NCBI GenBank assembly: GCA_938003835.1
Contig: CALKXJ010000012.1
Location: 248,001-312,000, forward strand
DNA: 64,000 bases
Origin: an uncultured Bryobacteraceae bacterium
GTDB lineage: Bacteria; Acidobacteriota; Terriglobia; Bryobacterales; Bryobacteraceae
Direction: 5' to 3'
Positions within the stretch are counted from its first letter, which is position 1, and each line of letters opens with the position of its first letter. Positions 19,987-28,900 of the stretch are shown here, piece after piece. Under the pieces are notes generated by a model. The model worked only from the letters and a program-made list of their open reading frames with translations, was not told where the DNA came from and searched no databases. The translations under genes and the position numbers were made by a program.

Positions 19987-20448
19987 TCACGCCTCCACGA
20001 GTTCGACCAGCTCGACCTCCATGGTCAGCTCCTTCCCTGCCAGGGGGTGGTTGCCATCGATGGTTACCGTCGTCTGGGTGAGCCCCGTGACGCGGACGTC
20101 AGACTCATGCCCGTCGGCGTGCCGGACGCGCAAGGAGGTTCCGATCTCCAGTTCCAGCTCCGGCGGGACCATGCTCCGGTCGAGCGTCGCCGTCATCTCC
20201 TCGTGGTAGGGGCCGAATGCCTTTTCGGGCGCAATCTTGAAGGTACGCGATTCGCCGACCTTCATTCCCAGCACCCCCTCCTGAAGTCCTGGAATAATTT
20301 GGGATTCTCCGACCACGAATTCGAGCGGTTCGCGGTGGCGCGTGGTGGCGAAAATCGTATCGTCCTCCAAGCGGCAGGTGTAATGAATCCGGACCGTATC
20401 CCCCGGCTTGACAGCGGGGACGGCATCCGGTTGCAAGTTAGGTTCCAT
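19987..20448 (-). CDS. FKBP-type peptidyl-prolyl isomerase (SlyD-like)
   Basis: 153 residues from the ATG at 20448 (GGGGA upstream). An ATG at 20481 would add 11 residues but has no ribosome-binding site. The FKBP core is split as in SlyD: VKPGDTVRIHYTCRLEDD, FVVGESQIIPGLQEGVLGMK, then the insert-in-flap chaperone domain (about 75-125; AFGPYHEEM, LRVRHADGHESDVRV), then NHPLAGKELTMEVELVE. The metal-binding His-rich tail of E. coli SlyD is absent. Cytoplasmic, as no signal peptide is seen. Probably co-transcribed with the Hsp70-like gene. Confidence 0.92.
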   Translation of the reverse strand: MEPNLQPDAVPAVKPGDTVRIHYTCRLEDDTIFATTRHREPLEFVVGESQIIPGLQEGVLGMKVGESRTFKIAPEKAFGPYHEEMTATLDRSMVPPELELEIGTSLRVRHADGHESDVRVTGLTQTTVTIDGNHPLAGKELTMEVELVELVEA

Positions 20449-20552
20449 GATTCCCCATCTTCCCAGCCCGAGGTGGTTCATGTCAAAGAGGAGATGTAGA
20501 AAATCCAGATCCGAATGGGGTAAGCTGGTCGCGAAACCATCATCTGGCCGTG

Positions 20553-21395
20553 ATGCCGATCGCCCGGAGCGCGTTTTTTCTGGTAGCGGTTGCCTCCGCC
20601 GCCTGGCCGGCTGCGGACGCCTATGTCGCCGAAATCGAGGCCTGGCGCCGCGAGCGGGAAAAGCGACTTGCCGCCGACGACGGCTGGCTGACCGTGGCCG
20701 GCCTATTCTGGCTCAAGGAGGGGCCGAACAGCTTCGGCACGGACCCTTCCTGCGACATCGTGCTGCCGGCGGGCTCGGCCCCGCCACGCGCCGGCCTCTT
20801 CGAGCACTCGGGCGGGCGGACCCTCCTGCGGTGGGCGGACCGGCCCGCCGAGCCGGTTGAGATGCGGCCGGACGAGACCATCGTCCCCTTCGGAGATCTC
20901 AGTTTCCAGGTCATCCGGCGCGGTAGCCGCTACGGCGTCCGCTTACGCGACAAGAACAGCCGTTACCGCAGGGAGTTTGCCGGCCTGAAGTGGTACCCGG
21001 TCAAGGCGGCCTGGCGCGTCACCGCCCGCCTCGTCCCCTACCCGGAGCCGCGCAAGCTGCGGGTCGGCTCGACCATCGGAGAGCCGCAAGAGTTCGATGC
21101 GCCGGGGTATCTCGACTTCGAACTTGAAGGCCGGCGCCTGCGGCTCGAGCCCGCGCAAGCGGGCGGGGAACTCTTCATCCTCTTTCGGGACCTGACCAGT
21201 GGAAAGACCACGTACCCGGCGGGGCGGTTCCTCTACGCTTCCCCCGCCAACGACGGCACGGTCGTGCTCGACTTCAACAAGGCTTACAATCCGCCCTGCG
21301 CCTTCACGCCCTACACCACCTGTCCGCTTCCGCCCAGGCAGAACCACCTTCCGGTGGCCATCGAAGCCGGCGAGCAGTTCCACCCCGGGCCATGA
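20553..21395 (+). CDS. DUF1684 family exported protein
   Basis: About 280 residues with a signal peptide (ending near AAWPAADA). The family's hallmark segments are all present: DGWLTVAGLFWLKEGPNSFG, DPSCDIVLPAGSAP, FRDLTSGKTTYPAGRFLY and DFNKAYNPPCAFTPYTTCPL followed by PVAIEAGE. Biochemical function of DUF1684 is not established. The start is the ATG at 20553 (a GTG at 20550 is equally possible). It diverges from the SlyD-like gene; the promoter was not identified. Confidence 0.88.
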   Translation: MPIARSAFFLVAVASAAWPAADAYVAEIEAWRREREKRLAADDGWLTVAGLFWLKEGPNSFGTDPSCDIVLPAGSAPPRAGLFEHSGGRTLLRWADRPAEPVEMRPDETIVPFGDLSFQVIRRGSRYGVRLRDKNSRYRREFAGLKWYPVKAAWRVTARLVPYPEPRKLRVGSTIGEPQEFDAPGYLDFELEGRRLRLEPAQAGGELFILFRDLTSGKTTYPAGRFLYASPANDGTVVLDFNKAYNPPCAFTPYTTCPLPPRQNHLPVAIEAGEQFHPGP

Positions 21396-21475
21396 GGCGC
21401 GCCGGGGCCGTTTCCGCCTTTTGCGCTTGAATCACGCGCCGCAACTGTGGTAGCAGTCTAGGACCAGGAGGCACC

Positions 21476-22312
21476 ATGGTTCCCGCATCCTTTCCCTCGT
21501 CCGCCCGCGCCGCCATCTGCCTGTGTGTGGCCCTCGCCCTGATCTCCTGCGCCAGCGGTCCGGCGCCGAATACGCCACCCTGGTTCTGGCAGGCCGCACA
21601 GGACACCTACCGGACGGGCGACTACCTGAAAGCGATCGATCATCTGGAGCCGCTGATCGCCCCCGGCGGAGAGTTCACCGAACGCGCCCAGCCCTTCCGG
21701 CTGGTGTTGACCGCCGGCCTCGCCCGCGGCTACATCGACCTGGCCGAGGCTTTCGAGGCCGGCGCGCGCATGAATGAGAAAGCCGCCACCGAGTTCCGGC
21801 GCCGGATGAACGTCTACCGCAGCCAGGCAAACCGCCGCGCCATGACCTTCGCCGAAAGCTTCCTCGCCTTCGAGAAGACCGGCCCCGGTGCGACGATACC
21901 CATCGCCTTTCCCTACCCGAGCGGGAACCCCCTCCCGGTGGCGGAGCTGACGAAAGCCGGGCAAGGCATTGCCCTCTCGGAGACCGAGCTCGCCACTGCC
22001 GAGCGGCGCTCCATCGAACGCGCGATCCTGATGGCGGCCTGTGCCGCCGTCGGCGCCGAGGAAGACACGGCGAAAGCCCAACAGATCTTCTCGGGCCAGA
22101 ATGTCACGGTTCCCAAGGAGACGTTTCTGCTCGCCATGGCCAAGCAGCTCCACGCGCTGTCTCAGTTGTACGCGCCCGCCAAGATGAACGAGCCGGACAA
22201 GTTCAAACTGTTGAATGAGAGGGCCCTTGAAGCGCTCAAGAGCGTGCCGGAGACTCCCGAGCAGAAGGCGCTAATGGAGAAGATCGACAAGGCCTTAAAG
22301 CCGAAAGGCTGA
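21476..22312 (+). CDS. Predicted lipoprotein with alpha-helical repeats
   Basis: 278 residues. The signal peptide ends in a lipobox (ALISC, Cys about 25), so the protein should be lipid-anchored. The mature part is helical and TPR-like (TYRTGDYLKAIDHLEPLI; RLVLTAGLARGYIDLAEAFE) with no catalytic motif I recognise. A strong AGGAGG ribosome-binding site precedes the ATG. It ends 11 bases from the convergent GT39 gene. Confidence 0.75.
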   Translation: MVPASFPSSARAAICLCVALALISCASGPAPNTPPWFWQAAQDTYRTGDYLKAIDHLEPLIAPGGEFTERAQPFRLVLTAGLARGYIDLAEAFEAGARMNEKAATEFRRRMNVYRSQANRRAMTFAESFLAFEKTGPGATIPIAFPYPSGNPLPVAELTKAGQGIALSETELATAERRSIERAILMAACAAVGAEEDTAKAQQIFSGQNVTVPKETFLLAMAKQLHALSQLYAPAKMNEPDKFKLLNERALEALKSVPETPEQKALMEKIDKALKPKG

Positions 22313-22323
22313 GCCGACCTCCG

Positions 22324-23763
22324 TCAGGGCTGTACGGCCTCGAGCGCCGCCGGGGAGCCGGGCGCCTGGACGACGCGGTAGGGCAAGGCACGCTCCTCGC
22401 AGGGGGGCAGAGGCGTCACGGCGTAATAGTTCAGGCCGTAGCGCCAGCTCCGGTGAACGGCATCCACGCACACCTGCCCGCGCACGGCTTCGATCTGGCG
22501 CCAGAGCGCGCGCACGGAGACTTCGCGGTCCAGCACCGGGAAGACAGTCAGCTTCAGGAAGAAGACCCCGGCCGCGACGCCGGCGGCGAGCGCCGCCACG
22601 GCATGGTCGCGTTTGCTCGTGCGCTCCAGCCACCAGACCAGTGCAGCCAGAAGCAGGACCACGACCGACGGAGTGAGCGGCAAACCCGGCCACCCGGCCC
22701 TGGAGAGGCCTACACGCAGGGCTTCCGGCAGCACCGCCGCGGCCCACGGCGCGAAGATCAACAAAACGGCGCATGCCGCCAGGGCGGCGCGGAGCCGGGG
22801 CGCTTCGGCCGCCGCCAGTCCCAGCAGGGTGCAGAGTGGCGGAAACAAGGGCAGCAGGTAGCCGGGCAGCTTGTTGGTGGCCGCGGAGAAGAAGACGAAG
22901 CCGAAGACGACGCTGGCGAGCAGCCATTGGCGGCGGGGGTCGCTTAAATGGCGGCGGAATCCGTGCGCCAGAAGCGGAGTCCAGGGAACCAGCCCCGCCG
23001 CCAGCACCGGAACGTAGAACCAGAACGGCTGCACGTGTTGGATCGTCTCGCTGGCAAAGCGCTCCAGGTGATGCCTCCAGAAAAACTCCTCGAGGAACGC
23101 CCGGCCGTGGCGGAGCGTACAGGCCACATACCACGGCCCGGCGCAAACCAGAGCGGCGGCGCCATAGAGGGAAAGCGCCCGCAGCCGGCGCCGCCCGAAC
23201 CAAGCGAGAGGGACCGCCAGGGCCACCGGCACCAATCCTTTCGTCAGCGCCGCCAGCCCCAGCAGGATGCCGGCCACGGCGGCCGCCTTGCGGCTACCCG
23301 TGCGGAGCCAATCGAAGCTGACAAGCAGCGAGGCCGAGTAGGCGGCGGCCAGCGCGAGATCCATGACCGCCAGGTGGCTGAAGGCCACCCAGCCGGCGCT
23401 GGTGGCCAGCATTGCGGTGGCGTACCAGGAGGCGCGGGCGCCGAATTCGCGCTCCAGCCGGCGCTGGAAGAAGACGAGAAAGGCCACGCTGAGGAGAGCC
23501 ACCGGCAGGCGGGGCGCAAGTTCCTCGCTTAGGCCCGCACGGAAGCCGAGGGCGGCCATCCAGTAAACCAGCGGCGGCTTCTCGAACCACGGCTCTCCCC
23601 ACAACCGTGGCGTGATCCAGTCGCCGGAGAGAGCCATCTCGCGGCCGATGGCGGCATAGCGCGGCTCGTCGGGCCCGAGCATGCCCACCTCGCTCAGGCC
23701 GAAAAAGTACAGCAGGTAGACCAGGACGCCGGCGGAGGCCGCCGCGAGGCCGGAGCGCAACAC
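22324..23763 (-). CDS. GT39/ArnT-like membrane glycosyltransferase
   Basis: 479-residue multi-pass protein of the protein O-mannosyltransferase/ArnT superfamily, which moves sugar from a polyprenyl-phosphate donor onto lipid or protein in the periplasm. The catalytic first loop carries the acidic motif GPDEPRYA followed by REMALSGDWITPRL and EKPPLVYW. The second conserved part HHLERF lies about residue 240. About 11-12 hydrophobic helices are visible, with a short soluble C-terminus. Acceptor and donor are unknown. The start is a GTG at 23763 with GGAGGG directly before it; a TTG three bases later is an alternative. Confidence 0.85.
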   Translation of the reverse strand: MLRSGLAAASAGVLVYLLYFFGLSEVGMLGPDEPRYAAIGREMALSGDWITPRLWGEPWFEKPPLVYWMAALGFRAGLSEELAPRLPVALLSVAFLVFFQRRLEREFGARASWYATAMLATSAGWVAFSHLAVMDLALAAAYSASLLVSFDWLRTGSRKAAAVAGILLGLAALTKGLVPVALAVPLAWFGRRRLRALSLYGAAALVCAGPWYVACTLRHGRAFLEEFFWRHHLERFASETIQHVQPFWFYVPVLAAGLVPWTPLLAHGFRRHLSDPRRQWLLASVVFGFVFFSAATNKLPGYLLPLFPPLCTLLGLAAAEAPRLRAALAACAVLLIFAPWAAAVLPEALRVGLSRAGWPGLPLTPSVVVLLLAALVWWLERTSKRDHAVAALAAGVAAGVFFLKLTVFPVLDREVSVRALWRQIEAVRGQVCVDAVHRSWRYGLNYYAVTPLPPCEERALPYRVVQAPGSPAALEAVQP

Positions 23764-23773
23764 CCCTCCAGCG

Positions 23774-23779
23774 TATAAT
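23774..23779 (+). promoter_or_regulatory. Consensus -10 (TATAAT) in the divergent region
   Basis: A perfect TATAAT lies 56 bases before the UxaA-family ATG, in the 72-base gap between two divergent genes. No good -35 is visible. Because ATTATA on the other strand is also AT-rich, it could serve the GT39 gene as well. Confidence 0.4.
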
Positions 23780-23835
23780 GGCCACAGGGGCGAAAGCCTG
23801 CCGCCGGCCCGGTCGCCGTTGCCGGGCCGCCTCGT

Positions 23836-25371
23836 ATGAATCCGTTACCGCTCGTTCGACTTCCCACCTCGACCAACGCCGTCATCCGGCTGCATGAGGC
23901 CGACAACGTGGTTGTGGCCCGCGTGCCGCTGGCGCGCGGCTTTGAGTTCCGCGTCGGCGACGTCTCCACCACCGTCCGCGAACCGGTGCCGCCTGGGCAC
24001 AAGGTGGCGATTGCGCCCATTCGGGAAGGCGAGCCGGTGCGCCGCTGGGGGCAGATGATCGGCCGCGCCAGCCGCCCGATCGAGCCCGGCGAGCACGTGC
24101 ACGTGCACAACCTCGCTTATGAGGAGCGCGCGATCGATTACGAGTTCCCGGCCGGGGAGCTTCCCCTGCCCCGGAGCTCCGCTGCGGCGCCCACCTTCCT
24201 CGGCTATCTTCGCGAGGACGGCCGTGCGGGCACGCGCAACTACATCGCCATTGTCGCGGCGAGCAACTGCGCCTCCTACGCCGTGCTGATGGCTGCGAGA
24301 GGCTTCGAGAACGAGGAGCTTCCTCCGGAGGTCGACAGCGTGGCCGCCTTCCCGATCGAGGGCGGTTGCGGCATCGCCATCGGACCCGACACGGAGCAGC
24401 TCGAGCGGACGCTCGCCGGCGTGATGCTGCATCCGAACGTGGCTGGGGCGGTGCTGGTCGGACTGGGCTGCGAAGTGAATCAGGTGGAGCGCTATGCCTC
24501 GGAAGCGGTGCGCAACGGCCGCCTGGCTCTCCTCACGTTGCAAGGCACAGGGGGCACGCGCGCCGCCGTCGAGGCGACGCGTCGCGAGGTCTGGAAGATG
24601 ATCGAGCGTGCGGCGGCCGACCGTCGGGTGGAACTGCCTGCCTCCAAGCTCGTTCTCGGCCTCCAATGCGGCGGCTCGGACTCCTTCTCGGGCATCACCG
24701 CCAACCCCGCGCTCGGCCACTGCTCGGACCTGCTGGTCGCCTGCGGGGGAACGACGGTTCTGGCGGAGACGCCGGAGACTTTCGGCGCCGAGCACCTTCT
24801 GGTGAAACGCTCGCGCAGCCGCGCCGTCGCGGAACGCTACCTCAGCTTCGTCAACTCCTACCGGGCCTACCTCGGCCGCTTCGACAGCACCTTCGACGAC
24901 AATCCCAGCCCGGGCAACAAGGACGGCGGCTTGACCACCATTCTGGAGAAATCCCTGGGCGCCGTCATCAAAGCCGGCACCACGCCGCTGATGGACGCCC
25001 TCGCGTACGCCGAGGCGATCCGCACCCCGGGCTTCGTCTTTATGAACACGCCGGGTTACGACCCGGTTTCGCTGGCCGGATTGGCCGCCGGCGGCGCCAA
25101 CATCTTCGCTTTCACCACCGGCCGCGGCAGCGCCACCGGCTTCCCCACCGTGCCGGTCATCAAGATCTGCTCGAACAGTCACACCTTTCACCGCATGCGG
25201 GAGGACATGGACATCAATGCCGGTCGCATTGCCGATGGCGAAGCCACCGTCGAAGAAGTCGGCCGGGAGATCTTCGAGCTGCTGCTGCGCGTCGCCTCCG
25301 GCGAGCGAACCGCCGCGGAGCGCCTCGGCCATAACGAGTTCGTGCCCTGGCGCATCGGGCCAGTGCTCTAA
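23836..25371 (+). CDS. UxaA-family sugar-acid dehydratase (altronate/galactarate dehydratase-like)
   Basis: 511 residues, normal length for the family. The N-terminal SAF domain (about 1-100) covers VVVARVPLARGFEFRVGD and IEPGEHVHVHNL. The catalytic part opens with EDGRAGTRNYIAIVAASNC (the family's DGRxGTRN signature), then GGCGIAIGPDTEQLERTL, GLQCGGSDSFSGITANPALG and SHTFHRMREDMDINAG. These iron-dependent enzymes dehydrate sugar acids to 2-keto-3-deoxy acids. Substrate (altronate, galactarate or another) cannot be fixed from sequence, and no catabolic partners lie next to it. Confidence 0.87.
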   Translation: MNPLPLVRLPTSTNAVIRLHEADNVVVARVPLARGFEFRVGDVSTTVREPVPPGHKVAIAPIREGEPVRRWGQMIGRASRPIEPGEHVHVHNLAYEERAIDYEFPAGELPLPRSSAAAPTFLGYLREDGRAGTRNYIAIVAASNCASYAVLMAARGFENEELPPEVDSVAAFPIEGGCGIAIGPDTEQLERTLAGVMLHPNVAGAVLVGLGCEVNQVERYASEAVRNGRLALLTLQGTGGTRAAVEATRREVWKMIERAAADRRVELPASKLVLGLQCGGSDSFSGITANPALGHCSDLLVACGGTTVLAETPETFGAEHLLVKRSRSRAVAERYLSFVNSYRAYLGRFDSTFDDNPSPGNKDGGLTTILEKSLGAVIKAGTTPLMDALAYAEAIRTPGFVFMNTPGYDPVSLAGLAAGGANIFAFTTGRGSATGFPTVPVIKICSNSHTFHRMREDMDINAGRIADGEATVEEVGREIFELLLRVASGERTAAERLGHNEFVPWRIGPVL

Positions 25372-25380
25372 GTCATCGGA

Positions 25381-25386
25381 TACGAT
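25381..25386 (+). promoter_or_regulatory. TACGAT -10 eight bases before the DsbA-like start
   Basis: GATACGAT lies 8 bases upstream of the ATG at 25395, with no Shine-Dalgarno between them. The predicted transcript starts at or next to the start codon (leaderless). Confidence 0.45.
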
Positions 25387-25394
25387 AGAAGCAA

Positions 25395-26309
25395 ATGCGC
25401 TTGCTTCCGGCTTTCCTGCTTCTGGGTTCGCTCGCCTTTGCCGCCGGCACACCCAAGTCCGCCCTGGATAAAGCGACGCTTGAGGCCTACATCCGTCACC
25501 TGTTCCTCTGGGGGCCGCAAATCCAGGTGACCATCTCCGATCCCAAGCCTTCGGAGCTACCCGGGCTGCTCGCGGTGCGCGTCCGGGCGGCCGCAGGCGG
25601 CGCTTCGCAGGAGCAGGACCTATATGTCTCGAAAGACGGCCGGAAGATCGTCCGCGCTCTCATCTACGACGTCAACCGGAGCCCGTTCGAGCAGGAACTG
25701 GCCAAGCTCACCACGGAAGGCCAGCCCGCCCTGGGCCCGCCGGGGGCGGCGGTTTCCATCGTGGTATTCAGTGATTTCCAGTGCGGCTTCTGCGCCCAGG
25801 AAGCCCGGATGCTGCGCGAGAACCTGCCGAAGGCCTACCCCGAGCAGGTCCGTCTCTACTTCAAAGACCTGCCGCTCGATCAGATCCACCCCTGGGCCCG
25901 GCTGGCCGCCATCGCCGGCCGATGCGTCTACCGCCAATCGGAAGAGGCCTTCTGGAGCTATCACGACTGGGTTTTTGCTAACCAGGCGCAGCTCGATCTC
26001 AAGAACTTCAAAACCAGGTTTCTCGAATTCGCAAAAAGCAATGGCAAGCTGGATGACTTCCAGCTGGCCGGCTGCCTGGACAAGCGCCTGACCGAGGCGG
26101 AAGTGAACCGCTCGGTCGCCGAGGCGCAGGCGCTGCAAGTGAATGCGACGCCGACGCTGTTTATCAACGGCCGCCGCATCAGCGCGCAGATTCCCTGGGA
26201 GAACCTCAAGCAGGTGATCGATTTCGAGCTGGACTATCAGAAGAGCGCGCAGGCGAGCAGCGAGGACTGCTGTGCGGTGAAGCTGCCGGTGCCGGTCGAG
26301 CCGAAGTGA
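25395..26309 (+). CDS. DsbA-like thioredoxin-fold protein, exported
   Basis: 304 residues with a signal peptide (1-17). The N-terminal alpha/beta domain (about 25-105) resembles the dimerisation domain of DsbC/G-like proteins. The DsbA-type thioredoxin fold (about 115-285) contains the active site FQCGFCAQ and the cis-Pro loop NATPTLFINGRR. The helical insert holds Cys residues that may be regulatory (GRCVY, AGCLDK), and the tail has a CC pair. Predicted role: thiol-disulfide exchange in the periplasm. An apparent -10 sits 8 bases before the ATG. The M28 peptidase follows 16 bases later. Confidence 0.85.
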   Translation: MRLLPAFLLLGSLAFAAGTPKSALDKATLEAYIRHLFLWGPQIQVTISDPKPSELPGLLAVRVRAAAGGASQEQDLYVSKDGRKIVRALIYDVNRSPFEQELAKLTTEGQPALGPPGAAVSIVVFSDFQCGFCAQEARMLRENLPKAYPEQVRLYFKDLPLDQIHPWARLAAIAGRCVYRQSEEAFWSYHDWVFANQAQLDLKNFKTRFLEFAKSNGKLDDFQLAGCLDKRLTEAEVNRSVAEAQALQVNATPTLFINGRRISAQIPWENLKQVIDFELDYQKSAQASSEDCCAVKLPVPVEPK

Positions 26310-26325
26310 ACTCGGAGGGGCTGGG

Positions 26326-28173
26326 ATGAGACGTTGGGCGAGAAGGCACGCACTCTTTGTCACGGCGCTCGTTGCGCTCCTTTGCCTTCAGGGCGTTGCC
26401 GCGCCGCCGGCCAGGCCTCAGCTTGACCCGGACCGTTATCTTGAGCACGTCAAGTTTTTGGCCTCCCCGGAACTCAAAGGCCGGGGCACCGGCATGCCCG
26501 AGCTCGACCGGGCTGCCGACTACATTGCTCGCCAGTTCGAATCGATCGGCCTCGAGCCGGTGGGCCCGTCCGGGTACTTTCAGCCGTTCGAAGTGACGGT
26601 CAACGCCGAACTCGGCCCGGCGAACCGGCTCAGCTACCGGCTGCACGGCGCCCGGCACACTCTGAAGGCCGGCGCGGATTTCCTTCCTTTGAACTTCTCC
26701 GCAGCCGGGCGCTTCTCCGGGCCGGTGGTCTTTGCCGGCTACGGCATCACCGCCCGCGAGTACAACTACGACGACTACGCCGCGATCGACGTCAAGGACA
26801 AGCTCGTCGTCGTGCTGCGCCACGAACCGCAGGAGTTCGACGAAACGAGCGTTTTCGCCGGCAAGGTCTATACCGAGCATGCCCAGCTTTCGAGCAAAGC
26901 CGTCAACGCGAAGATGCACGGCGCGCGCGGCGTGATCTTCGTCAACGACATCGGCAATCACAACAACGAGGACGGGGAACTGGAGAAGTTCCAGCGGACG
27001 GTCGGGCCTGCCAGTGTCGGCATCCCGTTCGTCCATGTCAGAGCCAAAGCTCTCGAACCGTGGTTTGAGGCGGCGGGCAAAAAGCTCGTCGAGCTCCAGG
27101 CGGCCATCGACAAGGATTTGACCCCGCAAAGCTTCGCCTTCCCTGCTTCGCTCGACGTCGAACTCGAAGTCGACGTGCGCCGCCAGGCGCGCACCGTGCG
27201 CAACGTGGCGGGGTATTTGCCCGGCCTCACACCCGAGTACATCGTCGTCGGCGCGCACTACGACCACCTCGGCCTCGGGGAACAGTTTTCGATGGCGCCT
27301 TCGGAGGCGGGCACGCCCCATCCGGGCGCCGACGACAACGCCTCCGGCACGGCAGGCATCATCGAGCTCGCCCGCTGGTTTGCCGCACAACCCCAGCCCC
27401 GCCGCGGCATTCTGTTTCTGGCCTTTGCCGGCGAGGAGCTCGGCCTGCTCGGCTCCAGCCATTATGTCAACCACCCTTTGCTGCCGCTCGAGCGTGCGGT
27501 GGCCATGATCAACCTGGACATGATCGGGCGGATGCGCGATTCCAAGGTCTACGTGGGGGGGTTGGGAACCGGCTCGACGTTCCGGGCAACGCTCGAGCCG
27601 CTGTTTGCCGAATCCGGCCTCCAGGTGGAGTTCTCCGACACGACCGGCTACGGCTCAAGCGACCACACCTCCTTCACCGCGCGGGAGGTCCCCGTCCTGT
27701 TCTTCTTCTCCGGCCTGCATGGCGACTATCACCGGCCGAGCGACACCTGGGAGAAGATCGACGCTCCGGCCACGGCGAAGCTGCTCGGGCTGGTGGCCCA
27801 GGTCATCTCCCGGCTGAGCGACGGCGCTGAGAAGCCCCAGTTCGTCCGTCTGGCTGAACCCCATCGCGGCCAGGCGGGCACGCCGGCGGGCTCCGGCGGC
27901 GCCGGCTACGGCGCCTATTTCGGCAGCGTGCCCGATTTCGCTGAAGTCTCCAAAGGGGTCCGTTTCGCCGACGTGCGGGAAGGCTCGCCGGCCGCCAAGG
28001 CGGGCCTGCGACGGGGCGACATCCTGATCGAGTTCGACGGCAGGCCGATCGACAACCTGTACGACTTCACCTATGCCCTGCGCGGCAAACGGCCTGGCGA
28101 CGAGGTGACGGTGCGGGTCCTGCGCGACGGCGCGCCGGTGGAGGCCAGAGTGCGGCTCGAGCAACGCCGATAA
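26326..28173 (+). CDS. M28-family zinc aminopeptidase with PA and PDZ domains
   Basis: 615 residues. Signal peptide about 1-27; protease-associated domain about 120-250; M28 catalytic domain about 290-500; PDZ domain about 530-610 (GSPAAKAGLRRGDILIEFDG). Zinc ligands and catalytic residues are in place: His in GAHYDHLG, Asp in GADDNASG, catalytic Glu-Glu in GEELGLLGS, Asp in NLDMIGRM and His in SSDHTSF. It should be an exported aminopeptidase. Strong GGAGGGG ribosome-binding site. The PA-M28-PDZ order occurs in related exported peptidases. Confidence 0.93.
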   Translation: MRRWARRHALFVTALVALLCLQGVAAPPARPQLDPDRYLEHVKFLASPELKGRGTGMPELDRAADYIARQFESIGLEPVGPSGYFQPFEVTVNAELGPANRLSYRLHGARHTLKAGADFLPLNFSAAGRFSGPVVFAGYGITAREYNYDDYAAIDVKDKLVVVLRHEPQEFDETSVFAGKVYTEHAQLSSKAVNAKMHGARGVIFVNDIGNHNNEDGELEKFQRTVGPASVGIPFVHVRAKALEPWFEAAGKKLVELQAAIDKDLTPQSFAFPASLDVELEVDVRRQARTVRNVAGYLPGLTPEYIVVGAHYDHLGLGEQFSMAPSEAGTPHPGADDNASGTAGIIELARWFAAQPQPRRGILFLAFAGEELGLLGSSHYVNHPLLPLERAVAMINLDMIGRMRDSKVYVGGLGTGSTFRATLEPLFAESGLQVEFSDTTGYGSSDHTSFTAREVPVLFFFSGLHGDYHRPSDTWEKIDAPATAKLLGLVAQVISRLSDGAEKPQFVRLAEPHRGQAGTPAGSGGAGYGAYFGSVPDFAEVSKGVRFADVREGSPAAKAGLRRGDILIEFDGRPIDNLYDFTYALRGKRPGDEVTVRVLRDGAPVEARVRLEQRR

Positions 28174-28213
28174 GTTTTGCGCCGCAGGCCGCCGATAAGA
28201 TGATGAAGAGGAA

Positions 28214-28831
28214 ATGTCCGGCGGCGTAACCCCTTGTCCAAAAACCTGGATCCTGCCCCCGCTGATTCTCCACCCTTTCTCCGACGCCACCGGCCCCAGC
28301 CAGTTGGTCGAGAGCTCGCGGGCGAGCCTCGTCCTGCATGGGCTGCTGCCGGGCGGAGACGCCACTCCCGAACAGCTCGAGGAAAAGTTGCTTGCCGGTC
28401 GCTACTGCGAACTGCGCATGCTCTTCTACATTGGCAAGGACCTGTTTCGATGGATCGAACAGTGCCTGGATTTCATCGACCACCGGGCCGAGTTGCGGCA
28501 ACGGGGCTATCGCCTGCAAAGCCTGGCCGCGTATCTCGTCTATGAGCCACCGCAAGGCGTCCGCGACAAGCTGCGCCGCTGGGGTGTGGCCGACTACCGC
28601 GGCATATTCTCCCGTGCCCTGGGCCTGAAATCGGTTTTCGAAGAGCTGCCCGCCCGGGACGAGCTGGCGCGCGACTTCTTGCGCTATTACTACAAGTACG
28701 CTGACCATCTCTTTGCCGCGCTCTTGGCTCTGGCGCGCTATCAGGAGATCGATCCCTCGGAGTTCGATTTCGCCCTTTATGCCTCCGGCGAATATGCCCG
28801 GATGCTGGAGCGCGAGTGGGCGGAGGAGTAG
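28214..28831 (+). CDS. Hypothetical protein, helical
   Basis: 205 residues, no signal peptide or membrane helix. The opening WILPPLILHPFSD, then EELLAGRYC-like helices (CELRMLFYIGKDLFRWIEQ) and a helical C-terminus (DFLRYYYKYADHLFAALL). It is rich in Leu, Tyr and Arg and has no catalytic motif I recognise. A GAGGA lies very close to the ATG (two bases). Composition and codon use match its neighbours. Function unknown. Confidence 0.7.
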   Translation: MSGGVTPCPKTWILPPLILHPFSDATGPSQLVESSRASLVLHGLLPGGDATPEQLEEKLLAGRYCELRMLFYIGKDLFRWIEQCLDFIDHRAELRQRGYRLQSLAAYLVYEPPQGVRDKLRRWGVADYRGIFSRALGLKSVFEELPARDELARDFLRYYYKYADHLFAALLALARYQEIDPSEFDFALYASGEYARMLEREWAEE

Positions 28832-28888
28832 TTTCCCCCCCGCGCCGGATCGAGCCAGAGCCCGCCGCCCTCTCGCCCGGGGAACCGT

Positions 28889-28894
28889 TATAAT
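28889..28894 (+). promoter_or_regulatory. Consensus TATAAT six bases before the LarA-like start
   Basis: GTTATAAT ends six bases before the ATG at 28901, so +1 would fall on or next to the A of the start codon. No Shine-Dalgarno and no consensus -35. One of the clearest leaderless candidates in the window. Confidence 0.5.
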
Positions 28895-28900
28895 TCCTGC

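Noticed and set aside
23845-25452. 535-residue open frame opposite the UxaA-family gene
   Set aside because: Antisense shadow of a gene with intact family signature; no fold or signal recognisable.
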